A stretch of 64,000 bases of DNA from Firmicutes bacterium UBA2116 (GCA_002331025.1 DCYG01000044.1:1-64000); one strand, 5' to 3'; shown: positions 32,518 to 40,894, counted from the stretch's first letter. The notes: a model not told the origin generated them from the letters alone. Translations and numbers: made by a program.

Positions 32518-34401
32518 ATGAAGAAAAAAATATATAAAATAATAAGTTTAGTATTTGCAATTTTATTTATATTAATATCTCCAATTGGTTCTTATTATAA
32601 CTCAAAGCAAAGTGTTGCATATGCTTTTGAAGCTGTAATAGATGATGCTACTTCAAAGTACGTTCTTCCTGTGGCAGCATATATGTTATTGCGTATGCAA
32701 CATGAGTTAGAAGGATTAGGAAATACTGCAACAGTTACTATAAACGCAGTTCAGCAAAAAATAGATGAATTGTCCGCAAACTCCGCTGCTCTTATGCGTT
32801 CTATACCTAAACAGTCAAAAGCTATAATAGCAAAGGTCTTTACTGATATGACAACAGAGCAGATAAATACTGCTCTTGGTACTACTTATACAGATTTAGA
32901 ACTTGATTCTTTATCTGCAGAAGTCAGGTCTCAAAGACAATCAGGAACTTTAGGTAGTACATATAAAAATATATACGATTTAGGTATCGCCCATATTTTT
33001 GCAAGTTCTGTTAAGTTGTTGAGTAATAATGCTTTTGATAAATCTCTTGGTATTCCTGTTTATGATTATTTAGGTGAGTCTTATCGTAATGTTGTAGTTG
33101 GTTCTTATGAGTTCAGGACTAAGCAGCATTATTTTAATTATGAGTTTTTAAATTCTTTAGGTCCTGTTTTACTTACGGGTTATTTTACTAGTGGTGTTAG
33201 ACCTGATAAATCTTTTGTAAGCAATCAAATTATTCAGTTTGGTTTATATAGAATTAGGTTTCATGTAGGTTCTGAAGTTGTATGGCCTACTTCTAATTCT
33301 GATTATAGTGTTGCCGATGATGCAGGTGTCATTGATAATTTTGAATTTTTAAGTAGTCGTTCTTATCAGGAAGATTATATTTTTATAGAATATTTAGAAA
33401 ATTCTACTTGGACTATTTTGAAACAATATATATCATCATCTTCTTTGTTTCTTGATTCTATAACTGCAAAGTCTTTTTTAGATGATTTGTTTATTTTTAC
33501 AGGTAAAGATTTAAGTTCTTTGTTTTTTTATTCTGACAGTTATTTTATAAATGATTTGATGAATTTTTTGTATCAAGGGGAGTTTGTTTTAAATCCTGCT
33601 GGCACTTTGAGTATTCCCCTTAATATTCCTGCTCTTGATTCTGGCTTTTGGGGTGAAGATGTTTCCGAAACACCTGCCGAAAGAGTAACCGGAGCTATAG
33701 GCATTTCTTCTGCTACATGGGATGTTGATGTCGGTACTAATACTAGAGCAAATGATGACCCTGACACTAATGAAGATATTCCTTATGTTACTGATGTTGT
33801 TCTTAGTCCGTCTACTGATTTAGATGTGCCGGATGTTGATACAGGCAATCCGTCTTTTCCCGAAGAGGGTGGTGATGTAGGGAATCCCGATGATACATCA
33901 GGTATACTTGGTTGGTTAAAAGGGTTTTGGGATTTACTAAAAGCTTTATGGGAAAAGCTTTGGGGATTTTTATTAACAATCATAACGCTTTTAACTAATA
34001 TTTTTAATACATTATCAGAAGGAAATTCTGTTGATTGGGGTAATTTCAAAGGTTTTTTTGATGTTTTTTATATATTCTATTACCTTATAATTCTTGCAAT
34101 TATAATGCTTATAAAATTTTTCGGTGTAATAGTAACAATTTTAGATATTCCGGCAAACACTGCATTGTTTGATCAATATCCTACAATGCTTGCAGGTTTA
34201 AATTATTTGAAGAATTTAAAAATTGGTGGTTTTAATATTACATTGCAACAAATATTTGAATATATGTTTACTGTATTTTTCTTCTTGTATATAGTTACTA
34301 CACTTCAAAAACTTTATCATAGTTTTACAACAATTGAAAGACAATCTATTAGAGAAATGGAACGACAAGAAGCAAAAATATATCGTGAAGAAAATAAATA
34401 G
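32518..34401 (+). CDS. Large secreted/membrane virion protein, candidate adsorption protein (pIII role)
   Basis: This 627-aa protein has a signal peptide (residues 1-36, cleavage after AYA). A long extracytoplasmic part follows, then a low-complexity Asp/Pro/Ser/Gly linker at about 395-460. The C-terminal third has about four hydrophobic segments (around 475-600) and ends in a charged cytoplasmic tail. Position ahead of a pVI-like gene and the coat gene, and the signal-plus-C-terminal-anchor layout, match the pIII role in filamentous phages. The several TM segments are unusual for pIII. No sequence family recognised. Confidence 0.65.
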   Translation: MKKKIYKIISLVFAILFILISPIGSYYNSKQSVAYAFEAVIDDATSKYVLPVAAYMLLRMQHELEGLGNTATVTINAVQQKIDELSANSAALMRSIPKQSKAIIAKVFTDMTTEQINTALGTTYTDLELDSLSAEVRSQRQSGTLGSTYKNIYDLGIAHIFASSVKLLSNNAFDKSLGIPVYDYLGESYRNVVVGSYEFRTKQHYFNYEFLNSLGPVLLTGYFTSGVRPDKSFVSNQIIQFGLYRIRFHVGSEVVWPTSNSDYSVADDAGVIDNFEFLSSRSYQEDYIFIEYLENSTWTILKQYISSSSLFLDSITAKSFLDDLFIFTGKDLSSLFFYSDSYFINDLMNFLYQGEFVLNPAGTLSIPLNIPALDSGFWGEDVSETPAERVTGAIGISSATWDVDVGTNTRANDDPDTNEDIPYVTDVVLSPSTDLDVPDVDTGNPSFPEEGGDVGNPDDTSGILGWLKGFWDLLKALWEKLWGFLLTIITLLTNIFNTLSEGNSVDWGNFKGFFDVFYIFYYLIILAIIMLIKFFGVIVTILDIPANTALFDQYPTMLAGLNYLKNLKIGGFNITLQQIFEYMFTVFFFLYIVTTLQKLYHSFTTIERQSIREMERQEAKIYREENK

Positions 34402-34416
34402 GAAAGTTGGTATGAT

Positions 34417-34740
34417 ATGACTTTTGATTTGATGGAAATATTTAATCAAATATTAGGTGTTTTAGGAAATATTTTAAATAGTTTCACGGTTACAAAAAAT
34501 GTATTACAACAAGTTGTAAGTGATGTTCAAACTATGGATTATCTTACAATAATTAATCCATATATAGGTACTATACGTTATGTTGCCGGGGAAAAAATAT
34601 TTACTATGACTATACGACTTGCACAAATAGGAATATTTATTGGTATAGCAAAAGCAGCATATCAGTTAGTACATATGATTACAAATTCTAATTTGATAAA
34701 GAAACCTACGCAGCTTATTAAAAGCTTCTTGGGTCTTTAA
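34417..34740 (+). CDS. pVI-like minor coat/assembly protein
   Basis: This 107-aa protein has an amphipathic N-terminal half and one or two hydrophobic helices (about residues 62-92, IFTMTIRLAQIGIFIGIAKA), ending basic. Its length and position, right after the large virion protein, fit pVI/DUF2523-type proteins that cap filamentous virions. Support is mainly contextual. Confidence 0.55.
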   Translation: MTFDLMEIFNQILGVLGNILNSFTVTKNVLQQVVSDVQTMDYLTIINPYIGTIRYVAGEKIFTMTIRLAQIGIFIGIAKAAYQLVHMITNSNLIKKPTQLIKSFLGL

Positions 34741-34766
34741 ATAAATCAAAAAATAAGGAGGACTTT

Positions 34767-35012
34767 ATGTTAAGAAAAATCAAAAAAACAATTAATGCTA
34801 AGAAAGTAGCTTTAAGCACTGTAGCATTAGCAGCAGCAACAAATGTACAAGCCTTTGCATCAGAACCAACCTTGACATTTAATTTTGATCCGGCTGAAAT
34901 GTTTAGTTGGACAAATGTAATGTTATCCGCACTTATGCCAGTGCTTTACATAACTTTAGGTATAAGCTTGGCATTCATTATTATAAATGCTTTGAAATAT
35001 GCGTTTAGATAA
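34767..35012 (+). CDS. Candidate major coat protein precursor (pVIII-like)
   Basis: An 81-aa precursor. Residues 1-31 form a signal peptide with a strongly basic start and an AFA cleavage site. The mature part is exactly 50 aa: acidic start SEPT, Asp/Glu in FDPAEMF, a hydrophobic core (about 20 residues, MPVLYITLGISLAFIII), then a basic end KYAFR. This is the charge layout and size of the Ff coat protein. AGGAGG precedes the ATG, and a strong terminator follows 8 bp after the stop, as behind gene VIII. Confidence 0.8.
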   Translation: MLRKIKKTINAKKVALSTVALAAATNVQAFASEPTLTFNFDPAEMFSWTNVMLSALMPVLYITLGISLAFIIINALKYAFR

Positions 35013-35019
35013 TGAATAC

Positions 35020-35045
35020 AAAAGGGAGTACGCTCCCTTTTCTTT
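35020..35045 (+). terminator. Terminator directly behind the coat gene
   Basis: AAAAGGGAG (35020-35028) pairs with CTCCCTTTT (35033-35041) around TACG, followed by CTTTT. A terminator here would raise coat mRNA over downstream genes. Confidence 0.85.
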
Positions 35046-35083
35046 TAACAAAAATATTAGAAAATAAGAAAAGAGGTGTAAAA

Positions 35084-35173
35084 ATGAATACAGAAATACT
35101 TTTATTTGTAATTATAGGCTTTCAGATAGCAACATTATTTGTATTAGTAAGAGGTGCGCAGAATGGAAATTAA
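35084..35173 (+). CDS. 29-aa membrane peptide
   Basis: ATG at 35084 after AAGAGGTGTAAAA. One helix (ILLFVIIGFQIATLFVLV) and a short polar tail. Overlaps the next start by 11 nt. pVII/pIX-like in size. Confidence 0.5.
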   Translation: MNTEILLFVIIGFQIATLFVLVRGAQNGN

Positions 35174-35261
35174 TTTAAACATAGTGACCGCATGGGTTTG
35201 TATGGTTTACACAGCATTTAATTTATATTTTATGCTCGAAAAATTTAAAATAAAGGATTGA
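35163..35261 (+). CDS. 32-aa membrane peptide
   Basis: ATG at 35163 preceded by AGAGGTGCGCAGA. One helix (IVTAWVCMVYTAFNLYFML) with a basic tail KFKIKD. Member of a run of tiny hydrophobic genes behind the coat gene. Confidence 0.5.
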   Translation: MEINLNIVTAWVCMVYTAFNLYFMLEKFKIKD

Positions 35262-35267
35262 TAAACT

Positions 35268-35429
35268 ATGGAAATTGAATTGATTGGAAAGTTTATATTT
35301 TACACTACTGTGAGTTTATGCTTTACTGATTTAGCATTTTTCGTAACTCGTAAAATATTAAGGTTCTCGGAAAGCTTAATTAATACTAAATTTAATTTTG
35401 GTAAAATTCGTCCGGTAAAAGGAGATTGA
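35268..35429 (+). CDS. 53-aa membrane protein
   Basis: ATG at 35268. One membrane helix (residues about 5-27) followed by a basic cytoplasmic tail (NFGKIRPVKGD). It lies 6 bp after the previous gene and 1 bp before the next. Confidence 0.5.
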   Translation: MEIELIGKFIFYTTVSLCFTDLAFFVTRKILRFSESLINTKFNFGKIRPVKGD

Positions 35430-35430
35430 T

Positions 35431-35766
35431 ATGTTTATTGTAATCAATAATGAAAAAATAACATATAAAAGAAATCTGAAAGAATTAAATAAAAAGCTTA
35501 AAACAGATTTTAAGCAAGATGAATTTAAAAGATACAATTCGGATTATATATTGAATGTATCTGATGATGATTTAGATTATAAGCGCGATGTTCATGAACT
35601 TGATAAGGTTTTTGTATCTAAGCTCTATCGTAAAGATGCATCAAATTTAATTAATTACGGTTTTTATGTAATTATTTTAATTATGCTTCTTATAACCTTA
35701 ACAAGTGTTAGCGGTATGTCCGGAATGATGGCTCAAATAGCTGAATACTTAAAAGCAGGTGCTTAG
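35431..35766 (+). CDS. Single-TM phage protein, possible assembly partner
   Basis: A 111-aa protein. The N-terminal 75 residues are soluble and highly charged, residues about 76-92 form a membrane helix (YGFYVIILIMLLITLT), and the end is extracytoplasmic. AAAAGGAGA precedes the ATG. Because the element's Zot ATPase lacks a membrane anchor, this protein is a candidate for that missing half. That is inference. Confidence 0.6.
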   Translation: MFIVINNEKITYKRNLKELNKKLKTDFKQDEFKRYNSDYILNVSDDDLDYKRDVHELDKVFVSKLYRKDASNLINYGFYVIILIMLLITLTSVSGMSGMMAQIAEYLKAGA

Positions 35767-35768
35767 TT

Positions 35769-35873
35769 ATGCCACAAGAAAGATTTCAAGTTTATTTAGC
35801 TATAGTTAGTTTTGTATTTTTCTTTTTTTCTTTAATAATTTTGTTTATCGAATTGAGGTTAAAAGATGATTGA
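35769..35873 (+). CDS. 34-aa membrane peptide
   Basis: ATG at 35769, 2 bp after the preceding stop. One helix of mostly Phe, Leu and Ile (VYLAIVSFVFFFFSLIILF) and a charged tail ELRLKDD. It overlaps the next gene by 8 nt. Confidence 0.5.
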   Translation: MPQERFQVYLAIVSFVFFFFSLIILFIELRLKDD

Positions 35874-36189
35874 TTTTGAAAAAGAATTTAATGATTTTAT
35901 AGTCAGCAATAATAATGCTGATCCAGTGACTGCTATATATAATTTGTTTCCTGACTTGTCAGATGAACAAATAAAGATATTTTTGCAGTTAGATTATATG
36001 GCGAATAAGTATAATGTAATTCAAATTAAAATGTTTTTACAAACATATTTGAAGCATAAGCGCAGCAATAAAAATATGACATTTGCCAATATGTTGTCTT
36101 TTAGAAAAACATTAGAAAGCTATTCACTTGCTGAGCATTTGAAAGGTGTGAAAATTGCAAGTCAAAATATGCAGCGGGAGGAGAAGTAA
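35866..36189 (+). CDS. Small helical phage protein, unknown
   Basis: A 107-aa soluble, predicted all-helical protein (DPVTAIYNLFPDLSDEQIKIF, then a basic middle KHKRSNKNM). The start lies inside the previous gene with GAGG upstream. No family recognised. Confidence 0.6.
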   Translation: MIDFEKEFNDFIVSNNNADPVTAIYNLFPDLSDEQIKIFLQLDYMANKYNVIQIKMFLQTYLKHKRSNKNMTFANMLSFRKTLESYSLAEHLKGVKIASQNMQREEK

Positions 36190-36190
36190 G

Positions 36191-36388
36191 ATGAAAAGAA
36201 GTTCTTTGTTAATGGAATTTGGACATCCTTGGAAAGAGAAAGAGGAAAAGAAAAATAAGGTTGTTGAATTAGATGATATTAAATTTGGAATGTGTCCTTT
36301 ATGTGGCGGTGATTTGTATTATATTTCTTCGGAATATATATATGCTTGTTTTGATTGTGAATATGATGATGATTTCGTGGTGTATTAA
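36191..36388 (+). CDS. Small zinc-ribbon protein
   Basis: A 65-aa protein from the ATG at 36191 (GGGAGGAG upstream). CPLCGG and CFDC form a CxxC/CxxC zinc ribbon in the C-terminal half after a charged N-terminus. It ends 1 bp before the Zot gene. Its role is unknown. Confidence 0.6.
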   Translation: MKRSSLLMEFGHPWKEKEEKKNKVVELDDIKFGMCPLCGGDLYYISSEYIYACFDCEYDDDFVVY

Positions 36389-36389
36389 T

Positions 36390-36941
36390 ATGGCTGGTTC
36401 AATTTGTTTATTTAGTGGAATGCAGCGTTCAGGTAAAACATTTTTAGCTACTGTAATAGCTACTTATTATAATAAAAAATTCAACATCCCGGTTTATACA
36501 AATATGGATGTTGAAGATTTTATTAAAATATCATTTTTGTCTCAGTTGCCTGTAAATAAAGCACCAAAAATATTATTGCTTGATGAGTTGCATTTTTATC
36601 TTAATAGCCGGAATTTTAAAAGTCAAGCAGATTTCATATATTTTCTTAATACTATTTGTAAAAGAAATATATTCTTGCTAGGCACGTGTATCCATCCGGA
36701 TATGATAGATAAAAATTTGCGTATACAATTAAATTATTTTGTTCTCTGTAAATCAGATAATAATAATCTGCATTATAAAATATTTGATGTACAGGGTCAA
36801 ACCCAAAAGCTTTTGAGTTTTAAAAAAGATGCTGATTTGTTTAGTTATACAAATTATGATACTTCTGAAATACCTTTAACATTCAGATTTGATATTGATA
36901 ATTATATCAAGCTTAATGAAAATAAGAAGTATTTTAGTTAA
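36390..36941 (+). CDS. Zot/pI-like morphogenesis ATPase, without membrane anchor
   Basis: A 183-aa P-loop NTPase: Walker A GMQRSGKT (residues about 9-16) and Walker B ILLLDELHFYL (about 61-71), followed by the NTICKRNIFLLGTCIHP sensor-like strand typical of Zot/gpI. In Ff phages and relatives this protein drives virion extrusion and has a C-terminal TM and periplasmic domain. Here it stops after the ATPase core. I start at the ATG at 36390, because the upstream extension overlaps the zinc-ribbon gene in another frame. Confidence 0.75.
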   Translation: MAGSICLFSGMQRSGKTFLATVIATYYNKKFNIPVYTNMDVEDFIKISFLSQLPVNKAPKILLLDELHFYLNSRNFKSQADFIYFLNTICKRNIFLLGTCIHPDMIDKNLRIQLNYFVLCKSDNNNLHYKIFDVQGQTQKLLSFKKDADLFSYTNYDTSEIPLTFRFDIDNYIKLNENKKYFS

Positions 36942-36956
36942 TTAGGAGGTGTATTT

Positions 36957-37889
36957 ATGAATGATAATTCTAATAAATTAATTGATTGTATTAATTCCGA
37001 TATATCCGCAATCAAGCGATATGATAAGGATATAAGCAAGACATATGTTTTTATCGCAAGACGTTTGTATGAATTAAAAGAATCAAATTATATAGAGCGA
37101 ACCGATTTTAAAGGTTATAAAAATATATATGATTTAGCCTTACATGAATTCGGTTATGAAGCTTCTAAGGTAAGATATTTAATTGCTATATTTTTAAGAT
37201 TTTTTAATGATGATATTGAATATACTAAAAGTAGTGTAACTTATAAAGGTAAATCATTAAATAATAAATATAGTGATTATTCAATAACTCAGCTTCGTTA
37301 TATGTGTGAAATGACAGATCAGCAATTGAAAAAATGTAGTCCTGATATGTCAGTAAGGGAAATAAAAGATATAAAATTGAATCTTGGTACGCGCGTACCG
37401 GGCAACAGTGTTGAAAATTCAACAAATCAAAAAAACGAAAATAATATTATTAAAGGTGTTTTCTTGGATAAAACAGAAAAGCAGGAAGATAATCCGGCAG
37501 AAAAAGTAACTACTATTATAGTTTCTGAGCTTCCGAAGCAGCAGAAGGAAAATAAGACAATAACAATTGATGTTAAATCAGATGTTGAAGTTAATTCTGA
37601 TGCTGTTTCTGATGAATCACCTTTATCTTCAGAAGATTTTTATAAGAAAGAATATTTAAGAGTTTTAAATGAAAAATCTGATTTGCAAGTTCAAGTTGCA
37701 AATTTGGAAGAACAAATAAATAATATTAATAAAAATATAAAATTAAAAAGTGATATGATTCAGTATGTTTATAAGGAACTTCAATCTTTAAAAATTAAAT
37801 CTACTGATAAATTAATTAATGAAATCTATTTATTTTATGCTGAAGGCAAATTGCCAGATAAGGTTAATTTTTTTGAGAATGTTATATAG
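36957..37889 (+). CDS. DNA-binding/partition-like protein with coiled coil
   Basis: A 310-aa protein. The N-terminal domain (residues 1-145) has FIARRLYELKE, YKNIYDLALHEFGYE and DMSVREIKDIK, a pattern seen in plasmid/phage DNA-binding proteins of Firmicutes that resemble ParB-like helix-turn-helix regions. A disordered middle follows, then a coiled coil at about 225-270. AGGAGG is upstream. Role in replication or regulation of the element is likely but unproven. Confidence 0.6.
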   Translation: MNDNSNKLIDCINSDISAIKRYDKDISKTYVFIARRLYELKESNYIERTDFKGYKNIYDLALHEFGYEASKVRYLIAIFLRFFNDDIEYTKSSVTYKGKSLNNKYSDYSITQLRYMCEMTDQQLKKCSPDMSVREIKDIKLNLGTRVPGNSVENSTNQKNENNIIKGVFLDKTEKQEDNPAEKVTTIIVSELPKQQKENKTITIDVKSDVEVNSDAVSDESPLSSEDFYKKEYLRVLNEKSDLQVQVANLEEQINNINKNIKLKSDMIQYVYKELQSLKIKSTDKLINEIYLFYAEGKLPDKVNFFENVI

Positions 37890-37897
37890 GTGATGTT

Positions 37898-38494
37898 ATG
37901 AAAGTATTAGTTGCTTGTGAAGAAAGTCAAATAGTTACTAAAGCTTTTAGAGCTAAAGGTCATGAAGCTTATTCATGTGATATACAAGATTGTTCTGGTG
38001 GTCATCCTGAGTGGCATATTAAAGATGATGTATTGAAAATTTTAAATTTTAATTGGGATATGCTTATAGCTCATCCTCCTTGTATATATTTAACTAAAGC
38101 TTCATCAAATTCTTTATTTAAAAATGGTGTACTAAATGAGGAACGTTATAGGAAGGGTTTAGCAGCCAAGGAGTTTTTTATGACATTGTATAATGCACCT
38201 ATCAAATATAAGTGTATTGAAAATCCAACACCTTTAAAAATATTTGAATTACCTATGTATAGTCAGGTAATTCAACCGTATGATTTTGGACATCCATTAT
38301 CAAAACGTACTTTGTTATGGTTAATTAATTTACCCGGTCTTATGGCAACCGATGTAATTAGAAAAGATTATGTTGTGTCTACAAGATATAGTATTTTTTA
38401 TAATAAAGGTGGTAATGATAGGCAAAGAATTAGGTCAAGAACATTTGAAGGTATTGCATATGCTATGGCTTCACAATGGAATTTTAAAGAGTAA
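37898..38494 (+). CDS. Phage DNA methyltransferase-like protein (C5-cytosine type fold)
   Basis: A 198-aa protein of a phage-borne family related to cytosine methyltransferases: N-terminal SAM motif LVACEESQIVTKAF, motif IV-like IAHPPCIYL with the catalytic Cys, and a CIENPTP counterpart of motif VI, then SRTFEGIAYAMASQW. There is no long target-recognition domain and no nuclease nearby. It probably protects element DNA, or is involved in replication of the double-stranded form. Confidence 0.75.
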   Translation: MKVLVACEESQIVTKAFRAKGHEAYSCDIQDCSGGHPEWHIKDDVLKILNFNWDMLIAHPPCIYLTKASSNSLFKNGVLNEERYRKGLAAKEFFMTLYNAPIKYKCIENPTPLKIFELPMYSQVIQPYDFGHPLSKRTLLWLINLPGLMATDVIRKDYVVSTRYSIFYNKGGNDRQRIRSRTFEGIAYAMASQWNFKE

Positions 38495-38522
38495 TAATAT
38501 GAAATATTTTGATTCTGATCGG

Positions 38523-38572
38523 CGTCGGGTACATAGTATTACCCGACGACAGTCTCATAGATGAGACTTTTT
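38523..38572 (+). promoter_or_regulatory. Double hairpin upstream of rep: candidate nick origin plus terminator
   Basis: CGTCGGGTA (38523-38531), loop CATAGTAT, TACCCGACG (38540-38548), perfect 9 bp. Three bp later GTCTCAT-AG-ATGAGAC followed by TTTTT (38552-38572), a textbook terminator. The first hairpin is GC-rich in an AT-rich context and lies 56 bp before rep, a typical place for a rolling-circle double-strand origin. Confidence 0.55.
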
Positions 38573-38604
38573 GATAAAAAAGCATAAAAAATAGGGGTGA
38601 AAAA

Positions 38605-39786
38605 TTGATTGATACAGTATGTTTTTTAACACCTAAAATTCCGGAAATTTATATTAGAAAAATAAAATTAAAATTAAAGCTGTATGAATGTACAGATTGT
38701 GAATCAGGAGAAATATTATATTCATTCTCTACCGGGGTTATACCCGGAAGTTATGACAGTAGTATAAATTTAAAAATTAATATAGATAATACGATTAAAA
38801 TAACTTGTAGTATTCACAAAATAATATTAGGTTATAACATTGCATACGGTTCTGACAATTTGATTTTGTTGGCTAATTGTTTAAAAAAGATATTGTATAA
38901 AACATTGGAAGTTAAGCTTCCTGATGTAATGCTCTGGGATTTGCTTCGTATAGATTATACTTTAACATTCAATTTAAAAAATCAGGAGAATGTAGAAAGC
39001 TATATTAATAGCTTGCGGATGACTGCATCATATGCACGCAGAGAAACAGATGGAAAAGATAATCAGGGTATATGGCTTAATGGATCTACTACTGTAATTA
39101 AGTTTTATAATAAGCAGCGTGAATTTATAAAGCATGATTACAGAAAAATTAAACAGGTTGCAGGTATTGAAAAAGCTGAAAATCTAATTGATTTGTCCCA
39201 AGGACTTTTACGGGTTGAAGTTTCTATATATAGCCGGAAGATTAAGCAGCTTTTTCCAAAAACTATATATCGCAAACAGATGTTTAAGGAGTACAAAAAA
39301 TTAATAAATGAATATGGTTTTAAAAATCCTGTTGTACAAGCTTTTGATAAGCAATTTAAAAAGAATAAAGTAACATTAAAGGATTTCAGAATTGATAAAA
39401 TAATAAAACTTTGGGAAAGTGAGGTTCTGAAAGTGGTTAAGGATGATACAAATAAAGTTTTAGTTAATAAAGATAATTTGGTATTGGAAAAATTAAAAGA
39501 AAATTATAGCAATCGTAAGGTAAGTAGTTTGTATACGTTTTGGACTTTACTTAGTACAAGAGGTGAATTATACGTAAAAACACTATATCAAAAAGCTACT
39601 TTTTATCGGTTGCGTAAGGATTTGATATCATGCGGTATAAGCTGGAAAGATACAAATATTTATATTAAGACAGATGAGAAGGTTATAAGCTTTGTGCCTT
39701 CCTTAGATTCTCCGTTTTTGTATGATTATAATAAGCCTAATGATGAATTTAAGGAGAAGGTATATCAGTTGTTGAGGGGTGCATGA
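38605..39786 (+). CDS. Phage replication initiation protein, gpII/X (CRI) family
   Basis: This 393-aa protein reads IDTVCF at its start, STTVIKFYNKQREF in the middle and QGLLRVEVSIYSRKIK at about 200, features of gene II/X-type rolling-circle initiators of filamentous phages and related plasmids. It begins at a TTG with AGGGGTGA 6 nt upstream. Its TGA overlaps the ATG of the following small gene. It would nick the plus strand at an origin. The catalytic Tyr cannot be assigned by eye. Confidence 0.65.
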   Translation: MIDTVCFLTPKIPEIYIRKIKLKLKLYECTDCESGEILYSFSTGVIPGSYDSSINLKINIDNTIKITCSIHKIILGYNIAYGSDNLILLANCLKKILYKTLEVKLPDVMLWDLLRIDYTLTFNLKNQENVESYINSLRMTASYARRETDGKDNQGIWLNGSTTVIKFYNKQREFIKHDYRKIKQVAGIEKAENLIDLSQGLLRVEVSIYSRKIKQLFPKTIYRKQMFKEYKKLINEYGFKNPVVQAFDKQFKKNKVTLKDFRIDKIIKLWESEVLKVVKDDTNKVLVNKDNLVLEKLKENYSNRKVSSLYTFWTLLSTRGELYVKTLYQKATFYRLRKDLISCGISWKDTNIYIKTDEKVISFVPSLDSPFLYDYNKPNDEFKEKVYQLLRGA

Positions 39787-39908
39787 TGTTACAAATGTTA
39801 CAAAAAGAAGTTCGATTTTATAAAGATTGGATGATAAAAGAACCGGAGTTTTTTATTATGATATTCGTCATGATAATTTTAGAAACTTTAGCTTTAATTT
39901 TTATATGA
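39783..39908 (+). CDS. 41-aa membrane peptide between rep and int
   Basis: ATG at 39783 overlaps the rep stop by 4 nt. Charged N-terminus (QKEVRFYKDW), then one membrane helix (FFIMIFVMIILETLALIFI). Its end precedes the int start by 8 bp. Confidence 0.45.
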   Translation: MMLQMLQKEVRFYKDWMIKEPEFFIMIFVMIILETLALIFI

Positions 39909-39916
39909 GGTGCTTA

Positions 39917-40837
39917 ATGTTAGTACAAGATTTTTTAAACAATTGGTTAAATACATATGGTAAGCATAATTTGCGAGATACTACTTTTAAGGAGTATCAA
40001 AGGCATATTATACAATATATAAATCCTCGGATTGGTAATATTGAAATAGATGAATTAACTCCTCTGCAGCTTCAAAATTTTTTGTATGATGTCCTTGAAA
40101 ATGGTCGGCAACGTGGAGATAATAAGCAGCTTAATCCTAAGACTGTTATACAAACACAAAGGATATTGCATAAAGCTTTTTCAAATGCTGTTAAGCTTAA
40201 TATAATAAAATCTAATCCGGCAGATTTTATTGATATTCCTAAGAAGAAAAAGTTTAAGTATAACATTTTGCTTGGTGATGAGCTCCGGCAGTTTATAAAA
40301 GCCTTTGAAGGCTTGCATATATATAACGCTGTTGTGCTTGCCCTGCTTCTCGGTCTCCGACGTGGTGAGCTTTTAGCATTGACTTTTGATGATATTAATT
40401 TTACTGAAAAGTCTATTTATATAAATAAGTCTGTTGTTAATGGCAAGAATGGAGTTAAGCTTGATACTACAAAGACTGATGATGAAAGAATTATAATTCT
40501 TTCTGATGATATGGTTGAATTTCTGAAAGAAATTTATAAATTATCTTTAAGTTCTTATGTTGTGTCAAACATGAGAGGTCAGATGTATAATCCGGCAAGC
40601 TTTTCAAGATTGTATACATATAGCCGGGATAGTCGTAAGCTTCCAAAGGTTCGGTTTCATGATTTGCGACATATACATGCAACAATATTATATAAGAATG
40701 GTGTACAAGCTAAGGTCATACAAGAACGTCTTGGGCATAGCAATATATCAACTACGCTTGACATATATACTCATTTGTTTAAAGAGGATCAGGTGCATGC
40801 AGCTAATATTATATCAAGTAATATATTGAACTCCTGA
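39917..40837 (+). CDS. int: Tyrosine recombinase (integrase)
   Basis: A 306-aa phage integrase. The N-terminal SAM-like core-binding domain is at residues 1-100; the catalytic domain has Arg148 (GLRRGE), His248 and Arg251 (FHDLRH), His274 (LGHSN) and Tyr284 (DIYTH). The ATG at 39917 follows TGAGGTG by 4 nt; the upstream open frame from 39827 overlaps another gene and is rejected. It lies next to attR, as usual for tRNA-targeting integrases, and should catalyse insertion into tRNA-Leu. Confidence 0.93.
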   Translation: MLVQDFLNNWLNTYGKHNLRDTTFKEYQRHIIQYINPRIGNIEIDELTPLQLQNFLYDVLENGRQRGDNKQLNPKTVIQTQRILHKAFSNAVKLNIIKSNPADFIDIPKKKKFKYNILLGDELRQFIKAFEGLHIYNAVVLALLLGLRRGELLALTFDDINFTEKSIYINKSVVNGKNGVKLDTTKTDDERIIILSDDMVEFLKEIYKLSLSSYVVSNMRGQMYNPASFSRLYTYSRDSRKLPKVRFHDLRHIHATILYKNGVQAKVIQERLGHSNISTTLDIYTHLFKEDQVHAANIISSNILNS

Positions 40838-40894
40838 TTTATAAGATAATATACGTATCTTTTCCTACGGATTTTTTGTTTTTCAAAAAATGTA

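Noticed and set aside
37898..38494. Restriction-modification system
   Set aside because: Only a methyltransferase-like gene; no nuclease or specificity gene is nearby.
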